Source of the DNA: Bacteroidales bacterium
Lineage (GTDB): Bacteria > Bacteroidota > Bacteroidia > Bacteroidales > UBA7960
NCBI GenBank assembly: GCA_007135645.1
Contig: SLIL01000158.1
Location: 1 to 38,484, forward strand
DNA length: 38,484 nt
Reading direction: 5' to 3'
The stretch's first letter is position 1. Every line of letters begins with the position of its first letter. Of the stretch, positions 28,652-37,397 are shown piece by piece. Under the pieces are notes generated by a model. It saw only the letters and a list, made by a program, of their open reading frames with translations. It searched no databases and had not been told where the DNA came from. The translations under genes were made by a program, and so were the position numbers.

Positions 28652-30292
28652 TCAAAACATAAATTTGGTGCCCACCATTATTGAACTTCCGGTACGGCCT
28701 GTAAAGATGTCGTCCCATGGGCGCGGAGCGAAATTAGCTCCTTCGCTTTCGGCATCTGTAACAAAAACATAATTCCCAATACCCATGATCAACTGGAAGT
28801 TATGGGTCAGATTCATTGCCAGATTAACTCCTGGTTTCACATAGTAAGCTCTTATGGCATTATCTTCGGAAAAGTCATCGTTGGAAGCACTTTCCAGGCC
28901 AAACCCCGCATAGGGCCGCAACTCCATATTACGGGTAAGCTGCATCCCTTTGGCAAGCCCACCGGAAACACTGAGTAAAGTAAAGTTTTTATCGGAAACA
29001 AACCTGTTATATCCACTGCCAACGCCCAGATCAACATACACAAACAACGCCCTGATGCCGGTAAGCCTTCCTGTGCGGTAATCAAGCCTTGAGTAGAAGC
29101 CTTCCAGCCCGCCAACTTCACCTCCCAGGGTAATCTCAAACCCCATGTCGTTGCGTTGCACAATGGTATATCCCTGCTCCAGCCTTCGCCCTGCAACCTG
29201 GTAGAACTGCGAAGTACCCATATCGCCGTATGCTTCATGGCGGTTATCGTGAATCCTGGAGCTACGTCCTGCCCTTATCACACCTCTTCTCACTGGCTCA
29301 ACAGTATTGGTCCGCCGGTTGTAAACATGCTCATAAACAAAGAAGCGATAGTCCGTTCTTAATCCTTCCTTTAGTCCAATTTTAGCCCTGGGCGGTCTGC
29401 GTTCATAGAGTGGAGTTACCACTTTAAATGCTTCTACCCTTCTCTCCAGCTCAAAGATCACATCCTCATAAGCTTTCTGAACCAGCTCCTGCAAAAGCTG
29501 ATCTTCTGATTTGGTGCCTAAGCGGCGTGTCTGGGTGCTGTTTACTGTAGAGGGCAGCACCAGGGATACATTAGCCACGTGCTCCAGGGGAAACTCCATA
29601 GAATCAAAGGCTTCCCGTTTCTGCCGTTTCACTTCCGGGCTGTCGTCTTCATAGATCCAAGTTTCATACAAGGCATAGCGCACCTCATCATTAAAATCTA
29701 CCCGGTACAGGTGGGCTGACATTTGGGCTGTCCATCCGCGTAGGGTGCTTGCGTTCTCGGTTTCACTCATGTTTCTGATATTGCGCAGATCAATAATCAG
29801 CACAAAACTTTTATTTACCAGTTCATTGCCCATATCCTGCAGAGCCGCATCACCCCTGCTGGTGGAAGAGGCAGCAAAATAATCGGCATCTGTGGCTGCA
29901 AACCGCCCTCTCTGGTGCACAAGCTCCATGTCCATGGTCCCGTCAGCCTGGCGGTTGTACCATTTTGCAATCACCTTTCTGCCAACATCCAGTTTCTTCA
30001 GATCATTCAGGAAAGCATCCTCCACATCGGCGGGCATCCTGAGGTTATCCCTGGAGAAACCCGGCCGTAAAAAGAGGGTCTCCAGGTTATGATTGTCAAA
30101 TTTATCAGAGAATTCAATTTGGGAGATCTTTTCCCGGGTTCGCGACCAGTGATTCGCACCGGGATAGTCCACAAAGAAAACAGTTACCGAATTACGGGTA
30201 TAAGATTCAGGCAGTACCGATGAAAAAAGCTTTTGGGAGAAGGTCGGATAACATAACAATACAATAATGATGAAAAGTTTAAAATTCTTCAT
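28652..30292 (-). CDS. Exported protein with C-terminal outer-membrane beta-barrel-like region
   Basis: Signal peptide (CYPTFSQ), soluble N-terminal half, then alternating strands LRPYAGFGLESASNDD...AIRAYYVKPGVNLAMNLTHNFQLIMGIGNYVFV...SSIMVGTKFMF with terminal Phe. Confidence 0.65.
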   Translation of the reverse strand: MKNFKLFIIIVLLCYPTFSQKLFSSVLPESYTRNSVTVFFVDYPGANHWSRTREKISQIEFSDKFDNHNLETLFLRPGFSRDNLRMPADVEDAFLNDLKKLDVGRKVIAKWYNRQADGTMDMELVHQRGRFAATDADYFAASSTSRGDAALQDMGNELVNKSFVLIIDLRNIRNMSETENASTLRGWTAQMSAHLYRVDFNDEVRYALYETWIYEDDSPEVKRQKREAFDSMEFPLEHVANVSLVLPSTVNSTQTRRLGTKSEDQLLQELVQKAYEDVIFELERRVEAFKVVTPLYERRPPRAKIGLKEGLRTDYRFFVYEHVYNRRTNTVEPVRRGVIRAGRSSRIHDNRHEAYGDMGTSQFYQVAGRRLEQGYTIVQRNDMGFEITLGGEVGGLEGFYSRLDYRTGRLTGIRALFVYVDLGVGSGYNRFVSDKNFTLLSVSGGLAKGMQLTRNMELRPYAGFGLESASNDDFSEDNAIRAYYVKPGVNLAMNLTHNFQLIMGIGNYVFVTDAESEGANFAPRPWDDIFTGRTGSSIMVGTKFMF

Positions 30293-30396
30293 AATTAGTC
30301 CTTTTGTTTTGGTAGTTGAAGCAGTAAAATTAACAAACTCATCATATATAAGCTGGATGTTTATCTAAATAAACACTCCATTTACAGATGACCGAA

Positions 30397-30404
30397 CAAA
30401 TATA
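30397..30404 (-). promoter_or_regulatory. Candidate -7 element for the six-gene cluster
   Basis: CAAATATA = reverse complement of TATATTTG (TAnnTTTG), about 105 bp upstream of ATG 30292; -33 spacing not ideal. Confidence 0.4.
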
Positions 30405-30665
30405 TAAAAAAACGTTAACGAAACAGCCCCAAATCTGATTTTTTTTGTCATTTTTCAATAATTTTTTTTCAAAATTAACCAGACGTGACCGATAAATTTG
30501 CTGGGATTTAGCATAATTGCTTCTTTAGGGTCTGTTTTGAAAATCTGTGATATTTCAAAACACTGGCAGGAAAATTGTAAAGTAAGGCATGAGAATAAAA
30601 TGAGCTATTTCAGAACAATAACTCTGACCTGCAGCAACAAACCAACAATAAGAATAAAAAAAACG

Positions 30666-30673
30666 TAATTTTG
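30666..30673 (+). promoter_or_regulatory. Candidate -7 element for the divergent TPR-like gene
   Basis: TAATTTTG matches TAnnTTTG; no clear -33 TTG found. Confidence 0.35.
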
Positions 30674-30681
30674 TTTTTCTT

Positions 30682-30713
30682 TAAAAGTAAGCATCCATAA
30701 AAGTAAGCATCCA
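30682..30713. repeat. Exact 16-bp tandem duplication
   Basis: TAAAAGTAAGCATCCA x2, immediately downstream of the TAATTTTG element. Confidence 0.95.
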
Positions 30714-30795
30714 AAAGACAAAGAATACTTTCATAGGATAACCGAATAATATACAGACAACCATTTAAAATGCGCAAATCTTAAAAAAACAAGAC

Positions 30796-31275
30796 ATGAA
30801 GAAAAAATCTTTTTTATCAGTATTGATGATGCTATTGATAGTGTCAGCCGGAATAGCCCAGGATTCAAGAGCTTTGCGTGCCGCAAGAATGAGCTTTAAC
30901 TCCGCTGAAAGGAACTACAGCAGAGGCAATTACCAGGAAGCAGCCCGTGAGTATGAGATCGTTATTAATACCATACCAGCCAATACAGACTCCAGAAGGC
31001 ACCTGGAAATGCGTCTTGAAAGCCTGATAGCCATGGTGGACATCCATTTTTACCGTTTTATCAATATTTCTAATGCCTGCCAGTACATGCATATGTATTT
31101 TGAGAACATGAACACAATCCGCAACAGTGGTACCTTACGCGCCTCTTCCCTCAGAGATTTCCAGAGAAAAGAACAGGAGTTCAGATCGGAACATGCTACC
31201 AAGTGCGACAGTTATCAAAACATCCATAGAGACATGGAGGAGTTCAGAAAGCGGTTTGAAGAGGAATTTGAATAA
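30796..31275 (+). CDS. Secreted TPR-like hypothetical protein
   Basis: Signal peptide (SAGIAQ); ARMSFNSAERNYSRGNYQEAAREYEIVINTIP resembles a tetratricopeptide repeat. Confidence 0.65.
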   Translation: MKKKSFLSVLMMLLIVSAGIAQDSRALRAARMSFNSAERNYSRGNYQEAAREYEIVINTIPANTDSRRHLEMRLESLIAMVDIHFYRFINISNACQYMHMYFENMNTIRNSGTLRASSLRDFQRKEQEFRSEHATKCDSYQNIHRDMEEFRKRFEEEFE

Positions 31276-31325
31276 GCAAAATCGAGGTAACCAGCCAAAT
31301 ACATTTTTTAAAATACCCTGCGAAT

Positions 31326-32972
31326 ATGAAGATAGCACTGGCACAAAACAACTATCATATTGGAAATTTTGAATACAATACAGAAAAAATAATCAACAGA
31401 ATACAACGTGCAAAGGAGCAGGGTGCAGACCTGGTGGTCTTTTCAGAACTCAGTGTATGTGGCTATCCTTCGGGCGACTTTCTGGAGTTTACAGACTATA
31501 TCAACCAGTGTTATGCCTCACTGGACAAAATCAAAGCGCACTGCAGTGGCATTGCTGCCATTGTTGGTGCACCCGACCGTAATGTATCCCCAAAGGGGAA
31601 GCCCCTTTACAATGCAGCCTTCTTTCTTGAAAACCAGGAAATAAAGCAGGTATACCGAAAAGGGCTTTTACCCAATTACGACATCTTTGATGAGTACCGT
31701 TATTTTGAACCTGCTACGGAGTTCAGTATCCTGGAGTTTAAGGGAAAGAAGATTGCCCTTACCATTTGCGAAGACCTGTGGAACCTCAACGATAATCCGC
31801 TTTATACCGGTAACCCCATGGAAACTCTTGCCCGCCAGGGGGCCAGCCTGATGATCAACATTGCCGCATCGCCCTTTGCCTGGAATCATGGCAATGAACG
31901 GAAAAAGATGCTCAGCGAAAATTCAAGGACCTATCATCTGCCCATGATCTATGTAAACCAGGTAGGGGCGCAAACCGAGCTGGTCTTCGACGGGGGTTCA
32001 ATGGTTTTTAACCAAAACGGGCAAATTGTTGAGGAGATGAACTACTTCGAAGAAGATTTCCTGATCACCGATCTGGAGCTAATTGGAAGAAAAAGCGGAT
32101 ATACCCCTGCATACCAGGAAGAAAACCCTGACAAGATCCATGATATCTATGAAGCAGTAAAGCTGGGCATAAAAGACTATTTCAGCAAAATGGGATTCAG
32201 CAAAGCCATTCTTGGTTTGTCGGGGGGAATTGATTCAGCTGTAACCATGGCCATTGCAGCAGATGCACTGGGAGCTGAAAATGTACTGGGTGTTTTGATG
32301 CCATCTGCATTCAGCTCTGATCATTCGGTGAATGATGCCCGCGAACTTGCGGAAAACCTTAACTGCCCGTACAAGATCATTCCCATAAAAGAAACCACTG
32401 AACTATTTGAAAAGAGTCTCGCACCCTGGTTTAAGGGGCTGGAATTTGATGTGACAGAAGAAAACATACAGGCCCGTGCCCGCGCTGTTTATCTGATGGC
32501 GCTCTCCAATAAATTCGGTTATGTGTTGATGAATACTTCCAACAAAAGTGAGGCTGCCGTTGGATATGGAACCCTTTACGGAGACATGTGTGGCGGCCTT
32601 TCGGTACTGGGAGATGTGTATAAAACAGATGTGTTTGCGCTGGCCAGGTACATCAACAGAAATAAGGAAATAATCCCCGTAAATTCTATCCTTAAGCCGC
32701 CATCGGCAGAATTGAGACCCAACCAGAAAGACTCAGACTCATTACCCGAATATGATATCCTTGACAAAATTCTTTATCAATACATTGAGTTGAGAAAAGG
32801 AGCGAAAGAAATCATTGCCATGGGTTTTGACAGCGCACTCACCCAGCGAACCCTCAAGCTGGTGAATACCAGCGAATATAAACGACACCAGACGGCGCCG
32901 GTGATCCGGGTCAGCAGTAAAGCTTTTGGTATGGGCCGAAAAATGCCCATTGTTGCAAAGTATCCGGGTTGA
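31326..32972 (+). CDS. nadE: Glutamine-dependent NAD+ synthetase
   Basis: Nitrilase-type N-terminus (VVFSELSVCGYPSGDFLE, LTICEDLWN) and synthetase LGLSGGIDSAVTMAIAADALG; ends RKMPIVAKYPG. Confidence 0.97.
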   Translation: MKIALAQNNYHIGNFEYNTEKIINRIQRAKEQGADLVVFSELSVCGYPSGDFLEFTDYINQCYASLDKIKAHCSGIAAIVGAPDRNVSPKGKPLYNAAFFLENQEIKQVYRKGLLPNYDIFDEYRYFEPATEFSILEFKGKKIALTICEDLWNLNDNPLYTGNPMETLARQGASLMINIAASPFAWNHGNERKKMLSENSRTYHLPMIYVNQVGAQTELVFDGGSMVFNQNGQIVEEMNYFEEDFLITDLELIGRKSGYTPAYQEENPDKIHDIYEAVKLGIKDYFSKMGFSKAILGLSGGIDSAVTMAIAADALGAENVLGVLMPSAFSSDHSVNDARELAENLNCPYKIIPIKETTELFEKSLAPWFKGLEFDVTEENIQARARAVYLMALSNKFGYVLMNTSNKSEAAVGYGTLYGDMCGGLSVLGDVYKTDVFALARYINRNKEIIPVNSILKPPSAELRPNQKDSDSLPEYDILDKILYQYIELRKGAKEIIAMGFDSALTQRTLKLVNTSEYKRHQTAPVIRVSSKAFGMGRKMPIVAKYPG

Positions 32973-33033
32973 AGCCGGAAGTCGAAGGTCGGGAGCCGAA
33001 AGCCTGAAGTTGAAACCCGGAAACTGGAAGTAA
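32971..33033. repeat. Degenerate heptamer tandem repeat directly after the nadE stop
   Basis: Nine 7-bp units: gaagccg gaagtcg aaggtcg ggagccg aaagcct gaagttg aaacccg gaaactg gaagtaa. Confidence 0.75.
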
Positions 33034-33126
33034 TTCCACACTGGATTCAAGTCACTGGCATACCTTTTAGTTCTCAGAATCCAAAAACACCCATACAAAT
33101 GAATTAATTGTCGACTAATACATAAA

Positions 33127-33159
33127 TTTTGCAAGCCAATTTATTTTTTGTTATTTTTG
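33127..33159 (+). promoter_or_regulatory. Bacteroidetes-type promoter
   Basis: TTTTG (33127-33131), 20-bp spacer, TATTTTTG (33152-33159), perfect to TAnnTTTG; 75 bp upstream of ATG 33234. Confidence 0.75.
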
Positions 33160-33233
33160 CAAAATATTTTGAATACCGACCCCGGTTCAGGGTCAATATC
33201 TTAACTATTTTTTTTTAACCAAAACGTAATAAC

Positions 33234-34640
33234 ATGACTAAAAAAACAAAAGGGGGATTTTTAGGCATAATGATGCCTTTAATCCTTGCAATGGCAGTTT
33301 TCGTTTCCTGCGACGATGACAGCTCCAAACCCAAAGAAGTGGATATCAAAGGGGTAGCTTTTGATGCCATTAGTTTTTCTAACCTTACAGGTGCACTGGT
33401 AACCCTGGAACCTGCAGAGGGTACCAAAGCAGATGCATCGGTTACCGGAGGCATTCAAACAACTGTAGATGACAACGGGGAGTACATCTTCAAAGATGTT
33501 AAAATTGGAACCTACAACCTCTACATTGAAATGGACGGGTATAAATCAATGTTTTCCAACAATGTAGATCTTGGTTACGGAGAAGCTTATGTTGCTTTTT
33601 TGCCGGTAACCAATGACATCACAACCCCTGTGGGAGGCATTACCGGGGTGGTACTGGATAAGGACGGGAAAGTTGTACCCAATGCCAACATTGCTATCAG
33701 TGCCCAGAACGAAGCCATCACCAATGGTTATTTCTCATCTGCAACCACCAACCAGTATGGTCAGTTTTTCATTGGTGCTGTTCCTCTCCAGAGCACGCAG
33801 GAATTTAAAGTAAGATGCATGGCCAGTGGTTTTGACACACAGGTTATCCAGAATATCAATATGCTCCAGAACGAAATGGTTGTGGTTTATTTCCAGCTAA
33901 ACAAGGCTACCCCTGCAACTGTGATCTTCAGTGAAGGGTTTGAAAGCAGTACTTCTGACTGGGAAATGACCGGTTTCTGGCATGTGCAGCAGAATGCCGA
34001 CATTTACAACCAGGCCTATCCTGACTATGTAAACCTTGCCCCCAATGATGCTTCTGAGGGACGGATACCCAATGCTTTTGAAGGAAGCAGAATGGCATGG
34101 TATGGTGAAGCTGAAACGGGCAATTTTATGGGAACACAAAGCCCTGGCGACAGCCCCGGATCGGGAGGTACCAGCACGACCTTTAATTACGGAAGTATGA
34201 TCTCACCAGAGATAAACCTTTCAGGCCAGAATGTGGCAAGCGTCAATTTCTGGTCGTGGTTTGAGATTGAAAGTGTCAATCCCAACCAGTATGGTTATGA
34301 CCTGATGGAGATATACGTGCTGGACAACGATGGCGATGATCATCTTCTGGGCAAACTTAACCCCTACACTGACCCCTTACTGCCTGATAGAAAGGCAATT
34401 CCATTCACATCAGGAGGATTTAACCAGGCCCCGGTATGGAAGTATGAAGAATTTGACCTTTCAGCGTTTGTGGGAACGACCATACGGCTGGAGTTCAGGT
34501 TTGACACACGTGATCATCTTTACAATGGGTTCAGGGGATGGTTTGTGGACGAGATCAATGTAGTGGATAAAGCCGCATCGGAAGAAACCAAGTCATCATT
34601 TGATGCCACAAGACCTTTGATGCAAAGGGGACAAAACTAA
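33234..34640 (+). CDS. Lipoprotein with carboxypeptidase-regulatory-like domains and a C-terminal MAM/immune-inhibitor-A-like domain
   Basis: Lipobox AVFVSCDDD; VDIKGVAFDAISFSNLTGALVTLEP and GGITGVVLDKDGKVVPNANIAISAQ beta-sandwich repeats; IFSEGFESSTSDWEMTGFWHVQ ... WKYEEFDLSAFVGTTIRLEFRFDTRD...GWFVDEINVVD. Confidence 0.8.
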   Translation: MTKKTKGGFLGIMMPLILAMAVFVSCDDDSSKPKEVDIKGVAFDAISFSNLTGALVTLEPAEGTKADASVTGGIQTTVDDNGEYIFKDVKIGTYNLYIEMDGYKSMFSNNVDLGYGEAYVAFLPVTNDITTPVGGITGVVLDKDGKVVPNANIAISAQNEAITNGYFSSATTNQYGQFFIGAVPLQSTQEFKVRCMASGFDTQVIQNINMLQNEMVVVYFQLNKATPATVIFSEGFESSTSDWEMTGFWHVQQNADIYNQAYPDYVNLAPNDASEGRIPNAFEGSRMAWYGEAETGNFMGTQSPGDSPGSGGTSTTFNYGSMISPEINLSGQNVASVNFWSWFEIESVNPNQYGYDLMEIYVLDNDGDDHLLGKLNPYTDPLLPDRKAIPFTSGGFNQAPVWKYEEFDLSAFVGTTIRLEFRFDTRDHLYNGFRGWFVDEINVVDKAASEETKSSFDATRPLMQRGQN

Positions 34641-34666
34641 AAGATCCGGTTAAAGTATAAATTACA

Positions 34667-34706
34667 AGAGGCTGTCTCAGGCATTCATGAGACAGCCTCT
34701 GTTTTT
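34667..34706 (+). terminator. Strong Rho-independent terminator
   Basis: 13-bp perfect stem AGAGGCTGTCTCA(ggcattca)TGAGACAGCCTCT followed by GTTTTT. Confidence 0.92.
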
Positions 34707-34775
34707 AAATTATCTATTCCTGCCTGTTTGTAACTAAGGCCTACAAGGCTATAAGGCTGGAATAGCAGCCAGGTG

Positions 34776-35036
34776 TTATTGCATATTCATATTGATGGCC
34801 TCCACTGATTTTACCTCAGGGATAGCTTTTTTCATGGCTTGTTCAACACCAGCCTTAAGGGTCATAGTACTCATGGGGCATGATCCACAGGCACCCAGTA
34901 GTTCTACATTAACAACATTCTCTTCAGTGATATCCACAAAGCGAATGTTTCCGCCGTCAGCCTGAAGGTAGGGGCGAATCTGATCGATAACACCTTCAAC
35001 TCTGCGAATTAAATCAGCATTTTGATCATTGGTCAT
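34776..35036 (-). CDS. NifU C-terminal-domain Fe-S scaffold protein
   Basis: 86 aa; VIDQIRPYLQADGGNIRFVDI, GACGSCPMSTMTLKAGVE (CxxC). Confidence 0.94.
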   Translation of the reverse strand: MTNDQNADLIRRVEGVIDQIRPYLQADGGNIRFVDITEENVVNVELLGACGSCPMSTMTLKAGVEQAMKKAIPEVKSVEAINMNMQ

Positions 35037-35079
35037 AGGAAATCGGATTTAAGAATTCATATAAAAGGTTAACTGTTCT

Positions 35080-36174
35080 CTAATTGTTTAACAAGGCTTT
35101 CTTTTTATCTTTTTTGATCCATTCAATTTCATGGATAAGGTTCTCAGCAATTCCCTCAAAGAACTTTCCAGCAGGGTTATTGCTGTTCAATACAGCAGGA
35201 TGTCCTTTGTCTCCTGATTCACGAACTCCCTGTATAAGTGGAATTTCTCCAAGGAAAGGAACATCCATTTCTTCAGCCAGTTTCCGGCATCCTCCCTGCC
35301 CGAAAATATAGTAACGATTCTCTGGTAGCTCAGCCGGGGTAAACCACGCCATATTTTCAATCATTCCCAGAATCTTCACCCCTACTTTGGGGTTGTCGAA
35401 CATGGAAACCGCTTTTCTTGCATCAGCAAGAGCCACTTCCTGGGGAGTACTTACTACTACAATCCCCGACAATTTAAGGGTTTGCACAATAGACAGGTGA
35501 ATATCACCGGTGCCTGGCGGGAGGTCAATTATAAGATAGTCAAGCGCACCCCATTTCACATCTGTAAACAGCTGCTTCAATGCCCCGGATGCCATGGGTC
35601 CGCGCCATATCAATGCCCGTGAAGCATCTACAAAAAAGCCAATAGACATAATAGAAATGCCATATTGCTTAAGGGGCAACACTGTTACTTTGCCATTCTC
35701 TTCTACAGATGTTAATTCTTTATCAGCTGCATCAAACATCAGGGGTATGGATGGGCCGTAAATATCGGCATCAACGAGCCCTACGCTGGCTCCTTTTGCA
35801 GCAAGGGATAGAGCCAGATTGGATGCAACGGTGGATTTTCCCACCCCACCCTTGCCGCTGGCAACAGCAATCACATGCTGCACGTCAGGCAACAAATCAT
35901 TCTTTACGCCAACTTCTACCTTACGGCTGGGCGACTGGAAAACTATTTCTGATTCTGTCTGATCCCCGAAATGCTCCTTTATGGCCTTTATACATGCCCT
36001 GCGCAGTCCTTCCTTATATGGACAATTGGGAGAGGGTAGCACCAGTGTAAAAGAGACCTTGTTTGCTTCCACCTGCAGTTCTTTGATCATTTCAAGGGTA
36101 ACCAGATCCTTCTTTTTTTCCGGCTCAATTACCTTTGAAAGCGCAACAAGCACATTATCAATACTTAAGGTCAT
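35080..36174 (-). CDS. Mrp/NBP35 (ApbC) family ATP-binding Fe-S protein
   Basis: VIAVASGKGGVGKSTVASNLALSLA, LVDADIYGPSIPLMF, YLIIDLPPGTGDIHLS, N-terminal MIP18/DUF59-like domain. Confidence 0.96.
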   Translation of the reverse strand: MTLSIDNVLVALSKVIEPEKKKDLVTLEMIKELQVEANKVSFTLVLPSPNCPYKEGLRRACIKAIKEHFGDQTESEIVFQSPSRKVEVGVKNDLLPDVQHVIAVASGKGGVGKSTVASNLALSLAAKGASVGLVDADIYGPSIPLMFDAADKELTSVEENGKVTVLPLKQYGISIMSIGFFVDASRALIWRGPMASGALKQLFTDVKWGALDYLIIDLPPGTGDIHLSIVQTLKLSGIVVVSTPQEVALADARKAVSMFDNPKVGVKILGMIENMAWFTPAELPENRYYIFGQGGCRKLAEEMDVPFLGEIPLIQGVRESGDKGHPAVLNSNNPAGKFFEGIAENLIHEIEWIKKDKKKALLNN

Positions 36175-36331
36175 TATCTTTATTTAGATTAAATACAGGT
36201 AAAGGTACAACTTTTTTAAGTTGTAACAAAATAAACAATATGGTTTAACGATTCATGGGGATTTTGCACATAGCAATCAACCTCTGGAAATCAGAAGGAG
36301 GAAAAGTAAGAAACTGCTGCTGGTCTGATGA

Positions 36332-36664
36332 TCAGATGCGCAATTCAACGGAAGGGTCCCAGAATATTCCGGAGAAGTTTTTTACACAATCATCCACCAC
36401 TTCTATCCCCTCATTCTCCAGCAGCTGCTGCATAATATCGGGGGATCCGAAATGATGTTTCCCGGTTAACATCCCTTTGCGGTTTACTACCCTGTGGGCA
36501 GGAATGGAAGGATCGTAGGAGTGTGAATTGTTCATTGCCCAGCCTACCATGCGTGATGAGCCGGCAGCACCAAGGTACCGTGCAACAGCACCATAGGAGG
36601 TTACCCTGCCATAGGGTATTTTCTTTACCACTTCGTATACACGCACAAAAAAAGACTCTTCCAT
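36332..36664 (-). CDS. MGMT-family DNA-binding protein (alkyltransferase-like, Cys replaced by Ala)
   Basis: VYEVVKKIPYGRVTSYGAVARYLGAAGSSRMVGWAMNN...IPAHRVVNRKGMLTGKHHFG; PAHR at the usual PCHR site. Confidence 0.93.
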   Translation of the reverse strand: MEESFFVRVYEVVKKIPYGRVTSYGAVARYLGAAGSSRMVGWAMNNSHSYDPSIPAHRVVNRKGMLTGKHHFGSPDIMQQLLENEGIEVVDDCVKNFSGIFWDPSVELRI

Positions 36665-36680
36665 AAGATCGGGCTACTTA

Positions 36681-37361
36681 TTAATCTATTGGCTTAAGAG
36701 AAAACTGCACAAAGCAGATCTTGTCGCCCTGCTCCAGAAATATCTTTTCATAATAGGTTTGAATACTGAGTATAGTGGGATCAATCTGCGAAGGATTGCC
36801 ATACAGATCATCGGTAGCAAAGATAAGCTGGTATCCTTCCTGCTCTATGATGCTGAGTGTGTAATCGTATAAAAGCCTGTTGTCTGTTTTCAGATAAACG
36901 GGAGCACCTGACTTGAGGAATGTTCTGTACATATTGAGAAAGCGAGGAGATGTTAATCGCTTTCGTTCTCTTCGCTTGCTTGGATGAGGATCAGGGAAGG
37001 TGATCCAGATGCCGTTTACCTCATCTTTGCCAAAGAAGCAATCCAGCTGCTCTGCCTGAATCCTGAGAAACCCTGCATTATTGAGAGCATTTTCCAATGC
37101 ATACTTTGCACCTGTCCAGATGCGGTTGCCTTTGATGTCAATTCCGATAAAGTTTTTGTCGGGCCAGGCAGTGGCCATTCCGGTGGTGTACTCTCCCTTG
37201 CCGCATCCTATTTCGAGAATAACAGGACAGGCATTATAAAAAAACTTTTGCCGCCATTGTCCCTTGATCGGATGATCCGTTGCCGGATAGCGATACCCGG
37301 GTTGAACAACGTTGGCAAAAGAATTTATCTCAGAAAACTTTCGTTGTTTGTTTTTTGGCAC
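36681..37361 (-). CDS. trmB: tRNA (guanine-N7-)-methyltransferase
   Basis: VILEIGCGKGEYTTGMA, NFIGIDIKGNRIWTGAK, GIWITFPDPHPSKRRERKRLTSPRFLNMYRTFLK. Confidence 0.96.
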   Translation of the reverse strand: MPKNKQRKFSEINSFANVVQPGYRYPATDHPIKGQWRQKFFYNACPVILEIGCGKGEYTTGMATAWPDKNFIGIDIKGNRIWTGAKYALENALNNAGFLRIQAEQLDCFFGKDEVNGIWITFPDPHPSKRRERKRLTSPRFLNMYRTFLKSGAPVYLKTDNRLLYDYTLSIIEQEGYQLIFATDDLYGNPSQIDPTILSIQTYYEKIFLEQGDKICFVQFSLKPID

Positions 37362-37397
37362 CTGTAAAACCTCAGATTAGCAATAAACATTTAACAA

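Noticed and set aside
32742-33134. 130-aa minus-strand ORF with repetitive RLSAPDLRLPAST peptide
   Set aside because: Product of reading through the heptamer repeat antisense to nadE; not a gene.
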